Positions 15,853 through 25,110 of a stretch of 64,000 bases of DNA are shown one piece after another. Position 1 is the stretch's first letter; every line of letters begins with the position of its first letter. Source of the DNA: Hoyosella rhizosphaerae (GTDB taxonomy: Bacteria; Actinomycetota; Actinomycetes; Mycobacteriales; Mycobacteriaceae); the NCBI RefSeq assembly GCF_014643175.1, contig NZ_BMJH01000002.1, positions 434,001-498,000 of the forward strand, written 5' to 3'. The notes under the pieces were generated by a model, which made no database searches, was not told the DNA's origin, and was given only the letters and a program-made list of their open reading frames with translations. Position numbers and translations under genes: made by a program.

Positions 15853-17298
15853 ATGACGCAACCGCAGAATCCGGAAACATACAACCGGATGAATATTCGG
15901 ATAATTGGGATTTGCGTCGCGGCAGCGCTTGGCGGATTCCTTTTCGGATTTGATACTGCCGTAATTAATGGTGCCGTCGACGCGATGACGGAAACATTTG
16001 ATTTGACCCCCGCGCTCAAGGGATTCGCAGTTTCCTCAGCACTTCTTGGGTGCGCCACTGGGGCCTGGTTTGCCGGTCCGCTAGCAAATCGACTCGGCCG
16101 TGTGCCCGTAATGCTCATCGCCGCTGGCCTATTCTTGGCTTCGTCCATAGGATCTGGCCTTGCCTTCGGCGTCACCGACCTCATAATTTGGCGCGTCATA
16201 GGCGGACTTGGCGTTGGTGCTGCATCAGTTATCGCCCCCGCGTACATTGCTGAAGTCTCACCAGCCAGAATTCGCGGACGCCTCGCCTCGTTGCAACAAC
16301 TCGCCATCGTCACTGGCATCTTTGCGGCACTGCTCTCAGACGCCTTCCTCGCCAATGTCGCCGGCGGTTCAATGGAAGAACTCTGGTTCGGACAACAAGC
16401 CTGGCGGTGGATGTTTATCGCCGAGGCGATTCCCGCTATCGTCTACGGAGTCGCAGCAATGCGCCTACCCGAGTCGCCGCGCTTCCTTGTCGCAAAAGGA
16501 CGAATTGCAGAGGCGACCAAGGTTTTGCAGGTGTATACAGGCGTGATTGACGTGCGCGATCGCATAGCTGCCATTGAGCGATCACTCCAGGCAGACCACC
16601 GGATGTCACTGAAGGACCTCCGTGGTTCACGCTACGGACTGAAACCAGTGGTGTGGGTCGGCATTCTGCTTTCTGTGTTCCAGCAGTTTGTTGGTATCAA
16701 CGTCATCTTCTACTACTCCACAACGTTGTGGCGCTCCGTGGGATTCGATGAGGGTGACGCGCTCACAATCACTGTCATCACCTCCATCACCAACATTGTC
16801 GTCACCATAATTGCCATCGCCCTCGTCGATCGAATAGGTCGAAGGCCGTTGCTTCTCGTTGGTTCGGCTGGAATGTTTTTATCGCTGTCGACGATGGCTA
16901 TCGCATTCTCCAACGCCACTCTCGTCGTCAACGTAGATGGGACGACCAGTGCGGATTTGCAAGGCTTCTGGGCTACCACTGCATTGATCGCCGCAAATGC
17001 ATTCGTTGTTTTCTTTGGTGTTAGCTGGGGTCCAGTCGTGTGGGTATTGCTCGGCGAAATATTCCCGAACTTCATTCGGGCAGGAGCGCTCGCCGTCGCC
17101 GCAGCGGCCCAATGGTTGGCGAACTTTGCAATTTCCACCTCCTTCCCAACCTTCAGCGAAATAGGGCTGACGTTCGCCTACGGCTTTTACGCTTTCTTCG
17201 CGCTGCTGAGTTTCCTATTTGTCTATACAAAAGTGCCCGAAACTAAAGGCCGGGAACTCGAAGACATGACGGACGATATGCGCGTCAAACAGGCCTAA
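15853..17298 (+). CDS. Sugar porter of the major facilitator superfamily
   Basis: A 481-residue transporter with twelve predicted membrane helices. Sugar-porter signatures are present: GFLFGFDTAVINGA in helix 1, NRLGRVP between helices 2 and 3, PESPRFLV after helix 6, DRIGRRPLLLVG between helices 8 and 9, and the C-terminal PETKGRELED. These mark proton-coupled uptake of a monosaccharide or inositol. The substrate is not evident. A short SD-like GAGGA precedes ATG 15853. It is a single gene between the sulfur regulon and the large unknown protein. Confidence 0.92.
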   Translation: MTQPQNPETYNRMNIRIIGICVAAALGGFLFGFDTAVINGAVDAMTETFDLTPALKGFAVSSALLGCATGAWFAGPLANRLGRVPVMLIAAGLFLASSIGSGLAFGVTDLIIWRVIGGLGVGAASVIAPAYIAEVSPARIRGRLASLQQLAIVTGIFAALLSDAFLANVAGGSMEELWFGQQAWRWMFIAEAIPAIVYGVAAMRLPESPRFLVAKGRIAEATKVLQVYTGVIDVRDRIAAIERSLQADHRMSLKDLRGSRYGLKPVVWVGILLSVFQQFVGINVIFYYSTTLWRSVGFDEGDALTITVITSITNIVVTIIAIALVDRIGRRPLLLVGSAGMFLSLSTMAIAFSNATLVVNVDGTTSADLQGFWATTALIAANAFVVFFGVSWGPVVWVLLGEIFPNFIRAGALAVAAAAQWLANFAISTSFPTFSEIGLTFAYGFYAFFALLSFLFVYTKVPETKGRELEDMTDDMRVKQA

Positions 17299-17454
17299 CA
17301 CGCTTCTCCCGCGTCTCGACCGCAGGGTCCACTGGTGACGGGTGCGCTTCAAGACGATTACTATCGTGGGTCGACGGCGGGTTCGCTGTCTGAGGTGGTG
17401 CAACGACCCACACTCCAGCCATGTTTCTGGTGCGTGTGGGAGAAGGGTGATGAA

Positions 17455-20400
17455 GTGACGCAGGGGGGCAGCTCATTGTCGGGCCGTACGGCAGCAACCA
17501 TCGGTAACTGGCTGAGCGACCGCGAATACGAAACTGTGAGACTGCTCGAACGAGCAACCCTCGTCATCGAGGCGCACCCCGGACGTGACGAAGTCGATGA
17601 GCTCTGCGCCGCATATGCGCAGTATGCGTCACGAATCTCAGGGCCAAGCCTGTCCGCCGGAACAGCGCTGGTGCGCAAGTATCCGGCACTGACGCTGCTC
17701 ATTATGGTGATGCACGCATCCGAGGAGAGTCGCGCTAGCGACTTCTGGGAAAGCTTCTGGAAACGACTCGGCATTCAGCGTGAGTCCAAAGCCGAGACAG
17801 AACTTCGCCAAGCAGTCCCCAAACTCATCCGTCGCTTTAACCTTGCCGACTATCCGCGAATGCGCACCAGGTATGTCCAGCTAATTGGCATGCACGCAGG
17901 CATCCCCAGGCCGAGCTTGCCGGGTCTCGTTTCCGTGATTGTGGACCACCTCACCCGCGGAGGGGAACCCAACGGGGCAGCGTTCACCCACTGGCTCACC
18001 GATCCGCGCAAACCCCACCGCTTGTCCCGCGTCGATATTCCGGTGCGCACCTTCGTCTCAGAAGGTGGCGAACCGGCCATAGATCTTATTGATCGCATCA
18101 TTGATGTCGTAGCGATCGCACTGGGTAATCCAGCCACATGGCAAAGCCACATCGACTCCATCGCGGCGACCAGCTCACTTCCAAAAGAACTTTTCAGCGC
18201 TCTCGTCGACGCCATCGAAACCTGTGATGCGATTGCGGTGGGCGAAACTGGGCTCTTCGACGGCGACGGGCACATCGAACCACCCCGCATGCGCCTCGAC
18301 ACCACCGACGGCAGTATCCAACTCCTCGTCCCGGCAGCGCCTGATCAACGGGACTCACGATGGGTCGTATCCGCCGACGGAGACGTCACTGAAGTCTCCA
18401 CCCCGCAACCTCTCGTCAGTGCAGATGGCAACTCGATGTCGTCGCCTCACGCCATCTACCCAGTGCTGCAACCAGCGCGGCACATCAGCGCGGAACACGT
18501 CTCCATCCCGAAACGGTTTGTGTTCCCGCTTGTTGACCCCAAAGATCCCCTTGTCCTCTTCAGCGACGGCGGAAAGCTCCTGCCCCTTCGGTTGCCCATC
18601 CCGCTAGGCAACGTGCACGCACTTGTGCCTCGCGGGCACCACCTCGTCGAGGGCGACACCGGAACACCCATCAACGTGGACGTTGACAGAGGACATCCGG
18701 TGGGGTGGGGCGACTGGCACTTGTATGTCGTGGACACCACAGAAGTCGCATCACTTCAGCTCGTTAAAGATGGCGTAGCTGTCGGCAGTGCCCGGCCTGT
18801 GCGCCGCACATACATACCTGAGGTGCTATTCGCTGACGCCATCCGAGGGGTATGTGCAGCCAACGGATCGCCGCTGTACTCAGAACGCCCCGCAGTGTGG
18901 CTACCCGCCGACAGCGTAGGCCGCAAAGTTCAGTGGCAAGTTGGGGTCCGTCGACTCGGTTCGCCCAACTGGGTCGTCAATTACGTCTGGACACTCGAAG
19001 GTGACGACGTCAGTTGCGATCCTTTCGACGGTCTCGATGACGCCCAACTTGGCACGTTCGAAGTGGTCGTCCGTGGTCCGCTCGGGTCCGATCTGCGCAA
19101 GGTCTTCCACCTAGCTGAAGGCATCACAGCGGAAGCTGACCCCGACTACCGAATTCCCGTCAAGGGTGGACTATCCAACGCCACCATCACCGTGACATGC
19201 GACCGCGAAGCCGGTGAAGTCCTCACAATCGACCCACCCGTGATCGACGTCAGTGGCGACGACGCGGAAAGCATCGCAACCATCGGTGATAGCAACGGCC
19301 TTCACGTCGTTGTGGTCATAAGTCCACCGCACACCGAAGTTCGACTGGGCATCCCCGGCGAACCGAACCGGTGGTCCACCCTCCCGTTCGTTATCACCCC
19401 CTCGGACCTTGATAGCGAACGTGTGCTGTCTTACCGCGTTCCCGCGACAACTGACATCAACACGTGGGTTGAAATGCGGGACCGAACCGGAAAAGTTCGC
19501 CTCCAAGAACCGCCCGAATACAACGAGTTCGCTGACGCCTTTGAGGTCAACACCAAGTCGCTTGCGGGCGGGATGGGTCGGCTCAAATCAGCTCGCATCG
19601 TTGCCGTCGTGCAAACCGAGGGGGAGGCACCACACGACATCCATCTCGTGACTGTGCGCCCCGCTGAACTCTTCAGCGACATGCGGCTCACCGAGGATGG
19701 GGTTGTTCTCGACGATCTTGCGGATGTTGCCGGACTTACAGTGCAGGTTTGGGCAACGTCCGCGCCCTGGATGGCTCCCGCAAGTATCCCTATCCGCGAC
19801 GACGTAGCCGAACTGCCAGTGGAGTTCCGCAACGCAGGACCGCTGAACGTACGGGTGGTGGTGCAAGACCCACACAACCCCGTGCCAGTTCCCGCGGCAC
19901 CGCCATCAGATTCGGTGCGTATCGAGCAGGAGGGGTGGGTACGTTCGGACGATCCCGCGTTAGAAGCGCTCGCGCAGTTCATCGCAGGACAGGCCGAACT
20001 CCCGTCCGGGCTAACACCCACACCTCAGGTTTGGGCAGCACTGCAGGCTCTTACCGCCCTGGGTGACTCGTTGGCTGACGTTCGGCACGGTTTGGCCGCC
20101 ATGCTCTCGGAGCAGCCACGGCAGGCTCTCACGGCGCTTGCGCACAGTGCAGTGCCGATGTCAGAGCAACCGGCGCTACTCATTGAAACGGGACTAGTCA
20201 AAGCCAAATTTGCCGGTGGCGACGAAGAATCCGCAGGAGCGAACCCCTGGGTTGCATGTCTCATCACCCTGGCGGATCTCGTCGATGCTGAGCGCAACTC
20301 CGACCAGTGGGTCCACGCACGAGAAGAACTCAGCGAACACGGCGGTGACGCGCTAATTCGAGTTCTTGACGCAGGACGAGACCAAGAGCTCGCCAAGGCA

Positions 20401-20958
20401 CTGTTCGACCACACCACAGTCATGCTCCACCACATGCCAGCGGAGCAAGTCGACAAAATCTTCGACGTCGCTCGCATCATCCCCGGGGCAGTCCTCGATG
20501 TCGACACCCGCGTCAGTGCAATCGCAGAGACTTTCGCGATGCGCAACCGCTGGGTCGACATGCCGTCGCACACCGAACTTGTAGTGCGGTCGAAAAAGTT
20601 TGTGCGCGCCATCAAAAAGGCTGGCAAACAGTTCTACGACCAAATTTCGATCCGCAGCGACGCACTCGGAACGGCTGATACCCAATCCCACCCGTGGTTG
20701 ATGCTGCCGATGGTGTCGCTCATCATGGCTCTCCTTGCCCGGCTTGAGGCACACGGCGCGGTCAAACCAGGCCTATTTGATGACGACATAATCGCTGCAT
20801 GGGCTGACATGGCGAAGTTGTGTCCGCAACTCGTGCGTATCGACCTTGTGTTCGCTGAGGCACTGATTATGCATTCTGTGACGGTGCTCGGCGTGAAGTG
20901 GGGTGCAGAGAAATCGGGCGCTGAGAAGGTTGGCGCAGAAAAGTCGGGCGCTGAGTAG
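17455..20958 (+). CDS. Large multidomain protein of unknown function
   Basis: I do not recognise this 1167-residue protein. GTG 17455 is chosen because GGGAGAAGGG lies 7 bases upstream; the frame stays open to 17335. Residues about 1-250 look α-helical and hold FWESFWKRLG (97-106), RYVQLIGMHAGIP (139-151) and later RVDIPVRTFVSEGGEPAIDLIDR. About 280-870 is rich in short β-type segments with repeated Gly/Asp turns, suggesting several Ig-like or β-sandwich modules. About 880-1145 is helical again. The end is a GAEK repeat. There is no signal peptide, membrane helix, Walker motif or obvious nuclease motif. It stands alone next to a decayed mobile region. A defence or cargo-binding scaffold is possible but unproven. 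Confidence 0.8.
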   Translation: MTQGGSSLSGRTAATIGNWLSDREYETVRLLERATLVIEAHPGRDEVDELCAAYAQYASRISGPSLSAGTALVRKYPALTLLIMVMHASEESRASDFWESFWKRLGIQRESKAETELRQAVPKLIRRFNLADYPRMRTRYVQLIGMHAGIPRPSLPGLVSVIVDHLTRGGEPNGAAFTHWLTDPRKPHRLSRVDIPVRTFVSEGGEPAIDLIDRIIDVVAIALGNPATWQSHIDSIAATSSLPKELFSALVDAIETCDAIAVGETGLFDGDGHIEPPRMRLDTTDGSIQLLVPAAPDQRDSRWVVSADGDVTEVSTPQPLVSADGNSMSSPHAIYPVLQPARHISAEHVSIPKRFVFPLVDPKDPLVLFSDGGKLLPLRLPIPLGNVHALVPRGHHLVEGDTGTPINVDVDRGHPVGWGDWHLYVVDTTEVASLQLVKDGVAVGSARPVRRTYIPEVLFADAIRGVCAANGSPLYSERPAVWLPADSVGRKVQWQVGVRRLGSPNWVVNYVWTLEGDDVSCDPFDGLDDAQLGTFEVVVRGPLGSDLRKVFHLAEGITAEADPDYRIPVKGGLSNATITVTCDREAGEVLTIDPPVIDVSGDDAESIATIGDSNGLHVVVVISPPHTEVRLGIPGEPNRWSTLPFVITPSDLDSERVLSYRVPATTDINTWVEMRDRTGKVRLQEPPEYNEFADAFEVNTKSLAGGMGRLKSARIVAVVQTEGEAPHDIHLVTVRPAELFSDMRLTEDGVVLDDLADVAGLTVQVWATSAPWMAPASIPIRDDVAELPVEFRNAGPLNVRVVVQDPHNPVPVPAAPPSDSVRIEQEGWVRSDDPALEALAQFIAGQAELPSGLTPTPQVWAALQALTALGDSLADVRHGLAAMLSEQPRQALTALAHSAVPMSEQPALLIETGLVKAKFAGGDEESAGANPWVACLITLADLVDAERNSDQWVHAREELSEHGGDALIRVLDAGRDQELAKALFDHTTVMLHHMPAEQVDKIFDVARIIPGAVLDVDTRVSAIAETFAMRNRWVDMPSHTELVVRSKKFVRAIKKAGKQFYDQISIRSDALGTADTQSHPWLMLPMVSLIMALLARLEAHGAVKPGLFDDDIIAAWADMAKLCPQLVRIDLVFAEALIMHSVTVLGVKWGAEKSGAEKVGAEKSGAE
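20902..20955 (+). repeat. 15-bp repeat at the end of the large unknown gene
   Basis: Three and a half 15-base units (starting 20902, 20917, 20932 and 20947) encode G-A-E-K-S/V repeated up to the stop codon. Unit number may vary between strains. Confidence 0.8.
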
Positions 20959-21525
20959 TACGGGGGCTCTGGTCCAAACCACTGTGAGAACAGCTGTTTA
21001 AGGCCAACTTCCGGATGCATAACGCCTGGTAGAGGTTGACCGCCTACCAGGCGCGGGCTGATCGACGCCGTTCATCGACGAATACTGTCGAACATGAGCA
21101 CGCTTAAAAAATCAGCGGCACACACAGGCGGCGCAGGTGCATCGGCCCTGCCACGGTCCCGAACGGGGATGCGGACCGGAAATGTGAACGCTCCGCGTAG
21201 TTGCTTTGCCATCCCACAGACCCCTGCATCTGAGCAAATCAATAGCATCAACCGCCTTGCGGCCGACGAAACCCGTTGAATAGCAACAACGATGAGCAAT
21301 GAATGCCCGAGCAATTGCGAGCTACCGACAGCGAGAATTCTGGACCGCCAAGTCGGCAGATCTAACACGGCTCTCTGCCCCAGATGTAGACGACAGACGG
21401 GGGAGATGAACCGGCCCTGTGGACTAGCACCTCGTCAGCGAGGTAACGAAAAATGTCGTCACACTTCTGTCCACAGCTTTGCCAATGCCGGTAGTTCATG
21501 TCGGCTGAGTGCCCGTCGGAGTGAT
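20959..21525. other. Gene-poor spacer
   Basis: 567 bases without a convincing gene. Open frames on both strands are short, lack SD sequences and show no recognisable protein. The only clear structure is the hairpin at 21023-21053. Confidence 0.5.
21023..21053 (+). terminator. Hairpin downstream of the large unknown gene
   Basis: CGCCTGGTAG (21023-21032) pairs perfectly with 21044-21053 over an 11-base loop, 65 bases after the stop. There is no T run, so it is a likely rather than certain terminator. Confidence 0.5.
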
Positions 21526-21760
21526 TCACACGTCCCCGGGCGGGGAGAGTTTACGCTCCACCTCAGACATTCGGTTGCTTCGTATGGCGTTGGCCAGATC
21601 GGTGGTAGTTGGAAGTGCGCGCCGGATATCGTCTGGCAGTGCTTTGTGTGTGGTGTAGAGGCTGACCCCTAGCGGCGAGTCGAGTCCGCGCATGGCGCAC
21701 CTGCGCCTTTATCTGGTCGAGCAGCTCAGCGTAGGCAGCTGGTTCCAAGTCACGGCGTTG
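21526..21760 (-). pseudogene. Remnant of a DUF1016 (YhcG-type) nuclease
   Basis: Two short pieces of a DUF1016 protein lie in different frames with the middle missing. The first reads RRDLEPAAYAELLDQIKAQV (N-terminal part, a helical DUF1016 start). The second reads SPLGVSLYTTHKALPDDI and then RRALPTTTDLANAI, ending at TGA 21526-21528, which resembles the C-terminal PIGV...LP...LPT pattern of the family. The PDDEXK nuclease core between them (more than 200 residues in intact members) is absent, so a deletion plus frameshift has destroyed the gene. It lies immediately after the recombinase pseudogene on the same strand. Assignment rests on motif memory only. Confidence 0.55.
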
Positions 21761-21765
21761 AGAAC

Positions 21766-22362
21766 TCACTTGGCACCTGTAGAGGATTGAGGTCCGGCAA
21801 CGAATAGATTGGGGTTGGGGCCGAGGCGGCAAATGACAGACGCACGTGAGAGTCCGGTGATGTCGGAGATTTCTTCGAGTCTGATTCCGTGATGACGCAT
21901 TCGTTGTGCGTGGCGTAGTTTCGGGGGTGTCGTCTGGGGTGGGGGCCACCGACGCTGCCTCGCTCGCGGGCTGCGCGAAGCCCTGCATTGGTTCGCTCTC
22001 GGATGAGGTCGCGTTCGAACTGGGCGAGCGCACCGAAAATATGAAAGACCTGCGTGCCACCAGGGGGCGCGGTATCGATCGACTCGGTCATTGAACGAAA
22101 CTCAACGCCATTCTCACGCAGCGCCTCGACGGTTTCGATGAGGTGTGGCAGCGATCGCCCCAACCCATCTAGCCGCCACACCACAACTACGTCGCCAGTC
22201 TGCACTTCCTTGACCAGCGCTGCTAGTTGTGGGCGGTCGATCTTCGCCGCCCGACTCTGTCGCCGTGAATATTCGCTCACAGCCAGGGGCAATTAATGCG
22301 GCCACTTGCAACGAGGCTGATTGGTCGCCGGCGAAGACTTGCGCATATCCCAGAAGCGCCAT
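21766..22362 (-). pseudogene. Serine recombinase (resolvase/invertase), two frameshifts
   Basis: Read over three frames, this gives an almost full-length small serine recombinase. It starts MALLGYAQVFAGDQSASLQV (ATG 22362), continues in a second frame as IDRPQLAALVKEVQTGDVVV with WRLDGLGRS and FERDLIRERT, and ends in a third frame with a helix-turn-helix, LEEISDITGLSRASVICRL (TGA 21766-21768). Intact enzymes read YARVS-x-x-DQ at the start; here it is YAQVFAGDQ, so both the active-site Arg and the nucleophilic Ser are lost. DRLGRS is also changed to DGLGRS. This is a dead mobile-element gene marking an old insertion. Confidence 0.85.
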
Positions 22363-22600
22363 AGGAAGAACAGTGTCATAACACCCTGACAGGTTCAGTT
22401 CTGAACTCGCTGAGTTCTGAGCATGGGTTTTGAGCCAAAAGGGCGATGACGTTACCTGCGTAAACGGGGTACGGTCGCAGCCGTCTCCGCCCGGTCTCAT
22501 ATACGACCGTTTTTGAGCGGGGCTCTGGGTGGCCCATAGGATCTTGGGTTTGGGTAGCCCCGGCCGGTTCAGTTGAACGAGGGGCGGGCCTGAGAAGTCA

Positions 22601-22708
22601 GTGTTTTTGTCCTGGTTTATCCCTCAGGCCGTCGGCACATCCTTCAACTTCCTCAAACAGAAATTTGTCGTCTTCAAAGGCAGAGGCGAGACCGTCTCTG
22701 TTGGCTAG
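22601..22708 (+). pseudogene. C-terminal fragment of a GtrA-family membrane protein
   Basis: A 35-residue open frame reads WFIPQAVGTSFNFLKQKFVV then FKGRGE, matching the last membrane helix and basic end of GtrA-like flippases, which pass undecaprenyl- or polyprenyl-linked sugars across the membrane. The first three helices are missing; upstream DNA is non-coding and adjoins the recombinase remnant. The likely cause is truncation by an insertion or deletion. A GT87-type mannosyltransferase lies nearby, so the original gene may have belonged to a glycosylation cluster. Confidence 0.5.
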
Positions 22709-22834
22709 ATGGTCCGGCCCCTTGTGGGTGGAGAAGTTCACGCATCAGCGCGAACCCAAGCCAAGCTGAACCAGACTTTTTCCCAAACTGGCTGTCAGTC
22801 ATCCCCTGAAGACACGGAGAAGGTAGCGCAGGTC

Positions 22835-23137
22835 ATGGCGAACATTTGGCAGGTCAACGTGGGCGGCGGACCACTGGGATGGATTGACCTCCTGACCACC
22901 AGCCGAACACTGCCGACTTATCTATCACACGACTGGGAAAGTGACTGGGGAGCTCTCGAGCAGTACGCACCAATCGATCCGCGGGCGGACCAAGTTCGGC
23001 TGGACGCCGAGACTGTCATGCGCTCGGGATGGTGGCGTCCTCGCCCATCAACACTCTTCGGAGAACTCACCGTTGACAACGACCCGCTGACGGGTCGCCC
23101 GTGGTGGATCGGCCCGAACAGCAGGGTTCGCGGTTAA
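22835..23137 (+). CDS. Hypothetical protein
   Basis: I do not recognise this 100-residue protein. ATG 22835 is preceded by GGAGAAGG 11 bases away; the frame is open from 22709. The composition (Trp-rich, with DWESDWGALEQYAPIDPRAD and GWWRPRPSTLFGEL) looks protein-like rather than random. No membrane helix or known motif is seen. It lies between the gtrA fragment and the convergent mannosyltransferase gene in the decayed region, so it may itself be a remnant. Confidence 0.4.
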   Translation: MANIWQVNVGGGPLGWIDLLTTSRTLPTYLSHDWESDWGALEQYAPIDPRADQVRLDAETVMRSGWWRPRPSTLFGELTVDNDPLTGRPWWIGPNSRVRG

Positions 23138-23147
23138 GCCGGAATGA

Positions 23148-24470
23148 TCAGCTCCCCGGTGCCTTTTCGAGGTTTTTCGCTTCTGTTCTACCGCTGGGAA
23201 TGCCTGTTGTAGGGCTGCTGTTGCGGGTAATCGCCAGCGCCCCCAAGCACAGCGCGACCAGAAGAAGAACGGGAAGACCGCAGGTAAGGAGTCGTGCCCC
23301 GGTTGGGATATGGGTGATCGCAGCATCCATCGCAGGCACGTATCCGACTGCGTCCGTTTCGCCTATGCTCTTGATGAGCACATAGATCCAGGTCGTCAGC
23401 CACATCGACGTCGCCGCTACGACGCCGACTGTCACCAGGCGCCAACGCCATACAAGCCCAGAGCGACCCGCCACGCTGCGGTACAGCAGGTAGGCGATGA
23501 CGGGAATGAACCACACCCAGTGATGACTCCACGCAAGAGGAGTAGCGGCACACGCTGCCAAGCCAACGATTGCAATCGCTGGCAGTTCTTCTCCTGATCG
23601 GTGAAGTCGCGAAGCCGCCCACAACGCCAAGCCAACGACTAGCGCAGAGAACACCACCCATACGGCTACAGCGATCGTGCCAGGAGCGAGCAGATTTGCG
23701 ATGACGCCATTAACTGATTGATTTGCGGGATGCGTCACGTCGCCGATACGCCGCACGTCGCCAACCGCGTGCAGCCAATAAGTGGCGGTATCCCTCGGCA
23801 GCACAACGGCACCGATCAGCACCGTGACAATCGCGGTTCCTACCGCCGCGGCGGCCGGGCGCCACTGCCGAGTCACCAGCAGGTACGGCACAAACAACAG
23901 CGCTGTGAGCTTGATGCCGGCAGCCAATCCAACCGACCAGCCACGCAACAGTGCACCTTGTGGACGGGTCAAGTCCCAAACAATCACGGCCATCAGAACA
24001 AGGTTGATCTGGCCCTGCCAGAGAGTGCCGCGGACTGCCTCGATGTTAATCGCGGCCAGCGTCAATCCGAAAGCTGCAAGGCCCAGGTGCCATCCCGCCA
24101 GAAATCCGCTGACGCGGAGGCATCGCCATATCGTCAGCCCCAGTACGACAACATTCACCAGGAACCAAACCGTACCGGGATTGCCCCATGTGAATGGCAC
24201 GAACATCAGCGCCGCGAATGGTGGATAGGTGAACCATCCGGCATGAGGTATCGGAGCGTCATACAGCGAGTGGCCGGACAACATATGCTCGGCGCCGAGG
24301 CGGTAAACCCAAAGATCGCCACCGTTGGCAAAGAGCCCAAATCCGGGTGGTGCATAGAACGGAATCAGCGCGTACTGAATCAATACACCAAGCACGCCGA
24401 CGATAAGGCAACCTGTCACGAACCTCCACGTGATGCTGGTGCCTCCGGGGTCTTTGACTGACAGGGTCAT
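23148..24470 (-). CDS. GT87-family polyprenyl-linked mannosyltransferase
   Basis: A 440-residue membrane protein with ten or more hydrophobic helices and an early extracytoplasmic loop GGDLWVYRLGAEHMLSGHSLYD, whose acidic residues resemble the GT-C catalytic site of DUF2029/GT87 enzymes such as PimE and Rv2181. These use polyprenyl-phosphate-mannose to extend phosphatidylinositol mannosides or lipoarabinomannan. ATG 24470 is chosen because AAAGG lies 8 bases upstream; an ATG 21 bases earlier has no SD. PLAWSHHWVWFIPV near residue 300 is also typical. It is intact although it stands among remnants; its acceptor is unknown. Confidence 0.82.
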   Translation of the reverse strand: MTLSVKDPGGTSITWRFVTGCLIVGVLGVLIQYALIPFYAPPGFGLFANGGDLWVYRLGAEHMLSGHSLYDAPIPHAGWFTYPPFAALMFVPFTWGNPGTVWFLVNVVVLGLTIWRCLRVSGFLAGWHLGLAAFGLTLAAINIEAVRGTLWQGQINLVLMAVIVWDLTRPQGALLRGWSVGLAAGIKLTALLFVPYLLVTRQWRPAAAAVGTAIVTVLIGAVVLPRDTATYWLHAVGDVRRIGDVTHPANQSVNGVIANLLAPGTIAVAVWVVFSALVVGLALWAASRLHRSGEELPAIAIVGLAACAATPLAWSHHWVWFIPVIAYLLYRSVAGRSGLVWRWRLVTVGVVAATSMWLTTWIYVLIKSIGETDAVGYVPAMDAAITHIPTGARLLTCGLPVLLLVALCLGALAITRNSSPTTGIPSGRTEAKNLEKAPGS

Positions 24471-25110
24471 GCACCAGGCCTTTCGTGCCATCGAGCCGGA
24501 ACAGCTTCTTCAGTAGCTAGCGATAGGATTTCACAGCCCTGATGCCCAGACTGGCATCTCATCCGATTGGTCATTCGTGTGTTCCGTTGGAGCGACCGGT
24601 TCAGAGACGACCGTTTCTGAAATCGGTATCGGTGACTGATGACGTGTCTAATGGGGGCGACGTAGTGACCGCTACTGTGTGCGGGGGACTTCGGTCGAGG
24701 TAAATCAAAAACGGTTATATGCGGAATGGGCGAGCCTCGCTGGTAGCACCAATCCAATGAGGAGCTTTTGTGATCCGGATGGTGGAGCGAGCACGTGCTG
24801 CACCATCGGATTCTCCGATTGGCCTGGGGTTCTCGCGCTTCGAACGCATTTCTGTAAAACCGCAGTTGCAGTGATCTGTGAATGTGGACGACTGACTGGA
24901 AAGCTCGCCAGGCCAATCAATGTTGACTCGCAACATCTCGACGACAACGCGCTAGCAGTAGAGCGCGAAAGGCTAGTCGCTTCATGCTGTAAAGCGCTTG
25001 CCAGGCGCCACTCTTCAACCACATCAACCCGGCCGAATCTGGTTATCTCAATATCGGCTCTGGAACTGCATGCCTTATTGGCCCGCAGCAAAGGGCGGCG
25101 TTTACGTAGT
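24471..25110. other. Gene-poor region
   Basis: 640 bases with overlapping open frames on both strands (for example 24679-25155 plus and 24705-25091 minus), none with an SD sequence, recognisable motif or protein-like composition. Probably decayed DNA. Confidence 0.45.

Noticed and set aside
22503-24620. ACGACCGTTT(T/C)TGA at 22503 and 24607 as a possible direct repeat or attachment pair
   Set aside because: Only 14 bases with one mismatch and no integrase; chance is likely.
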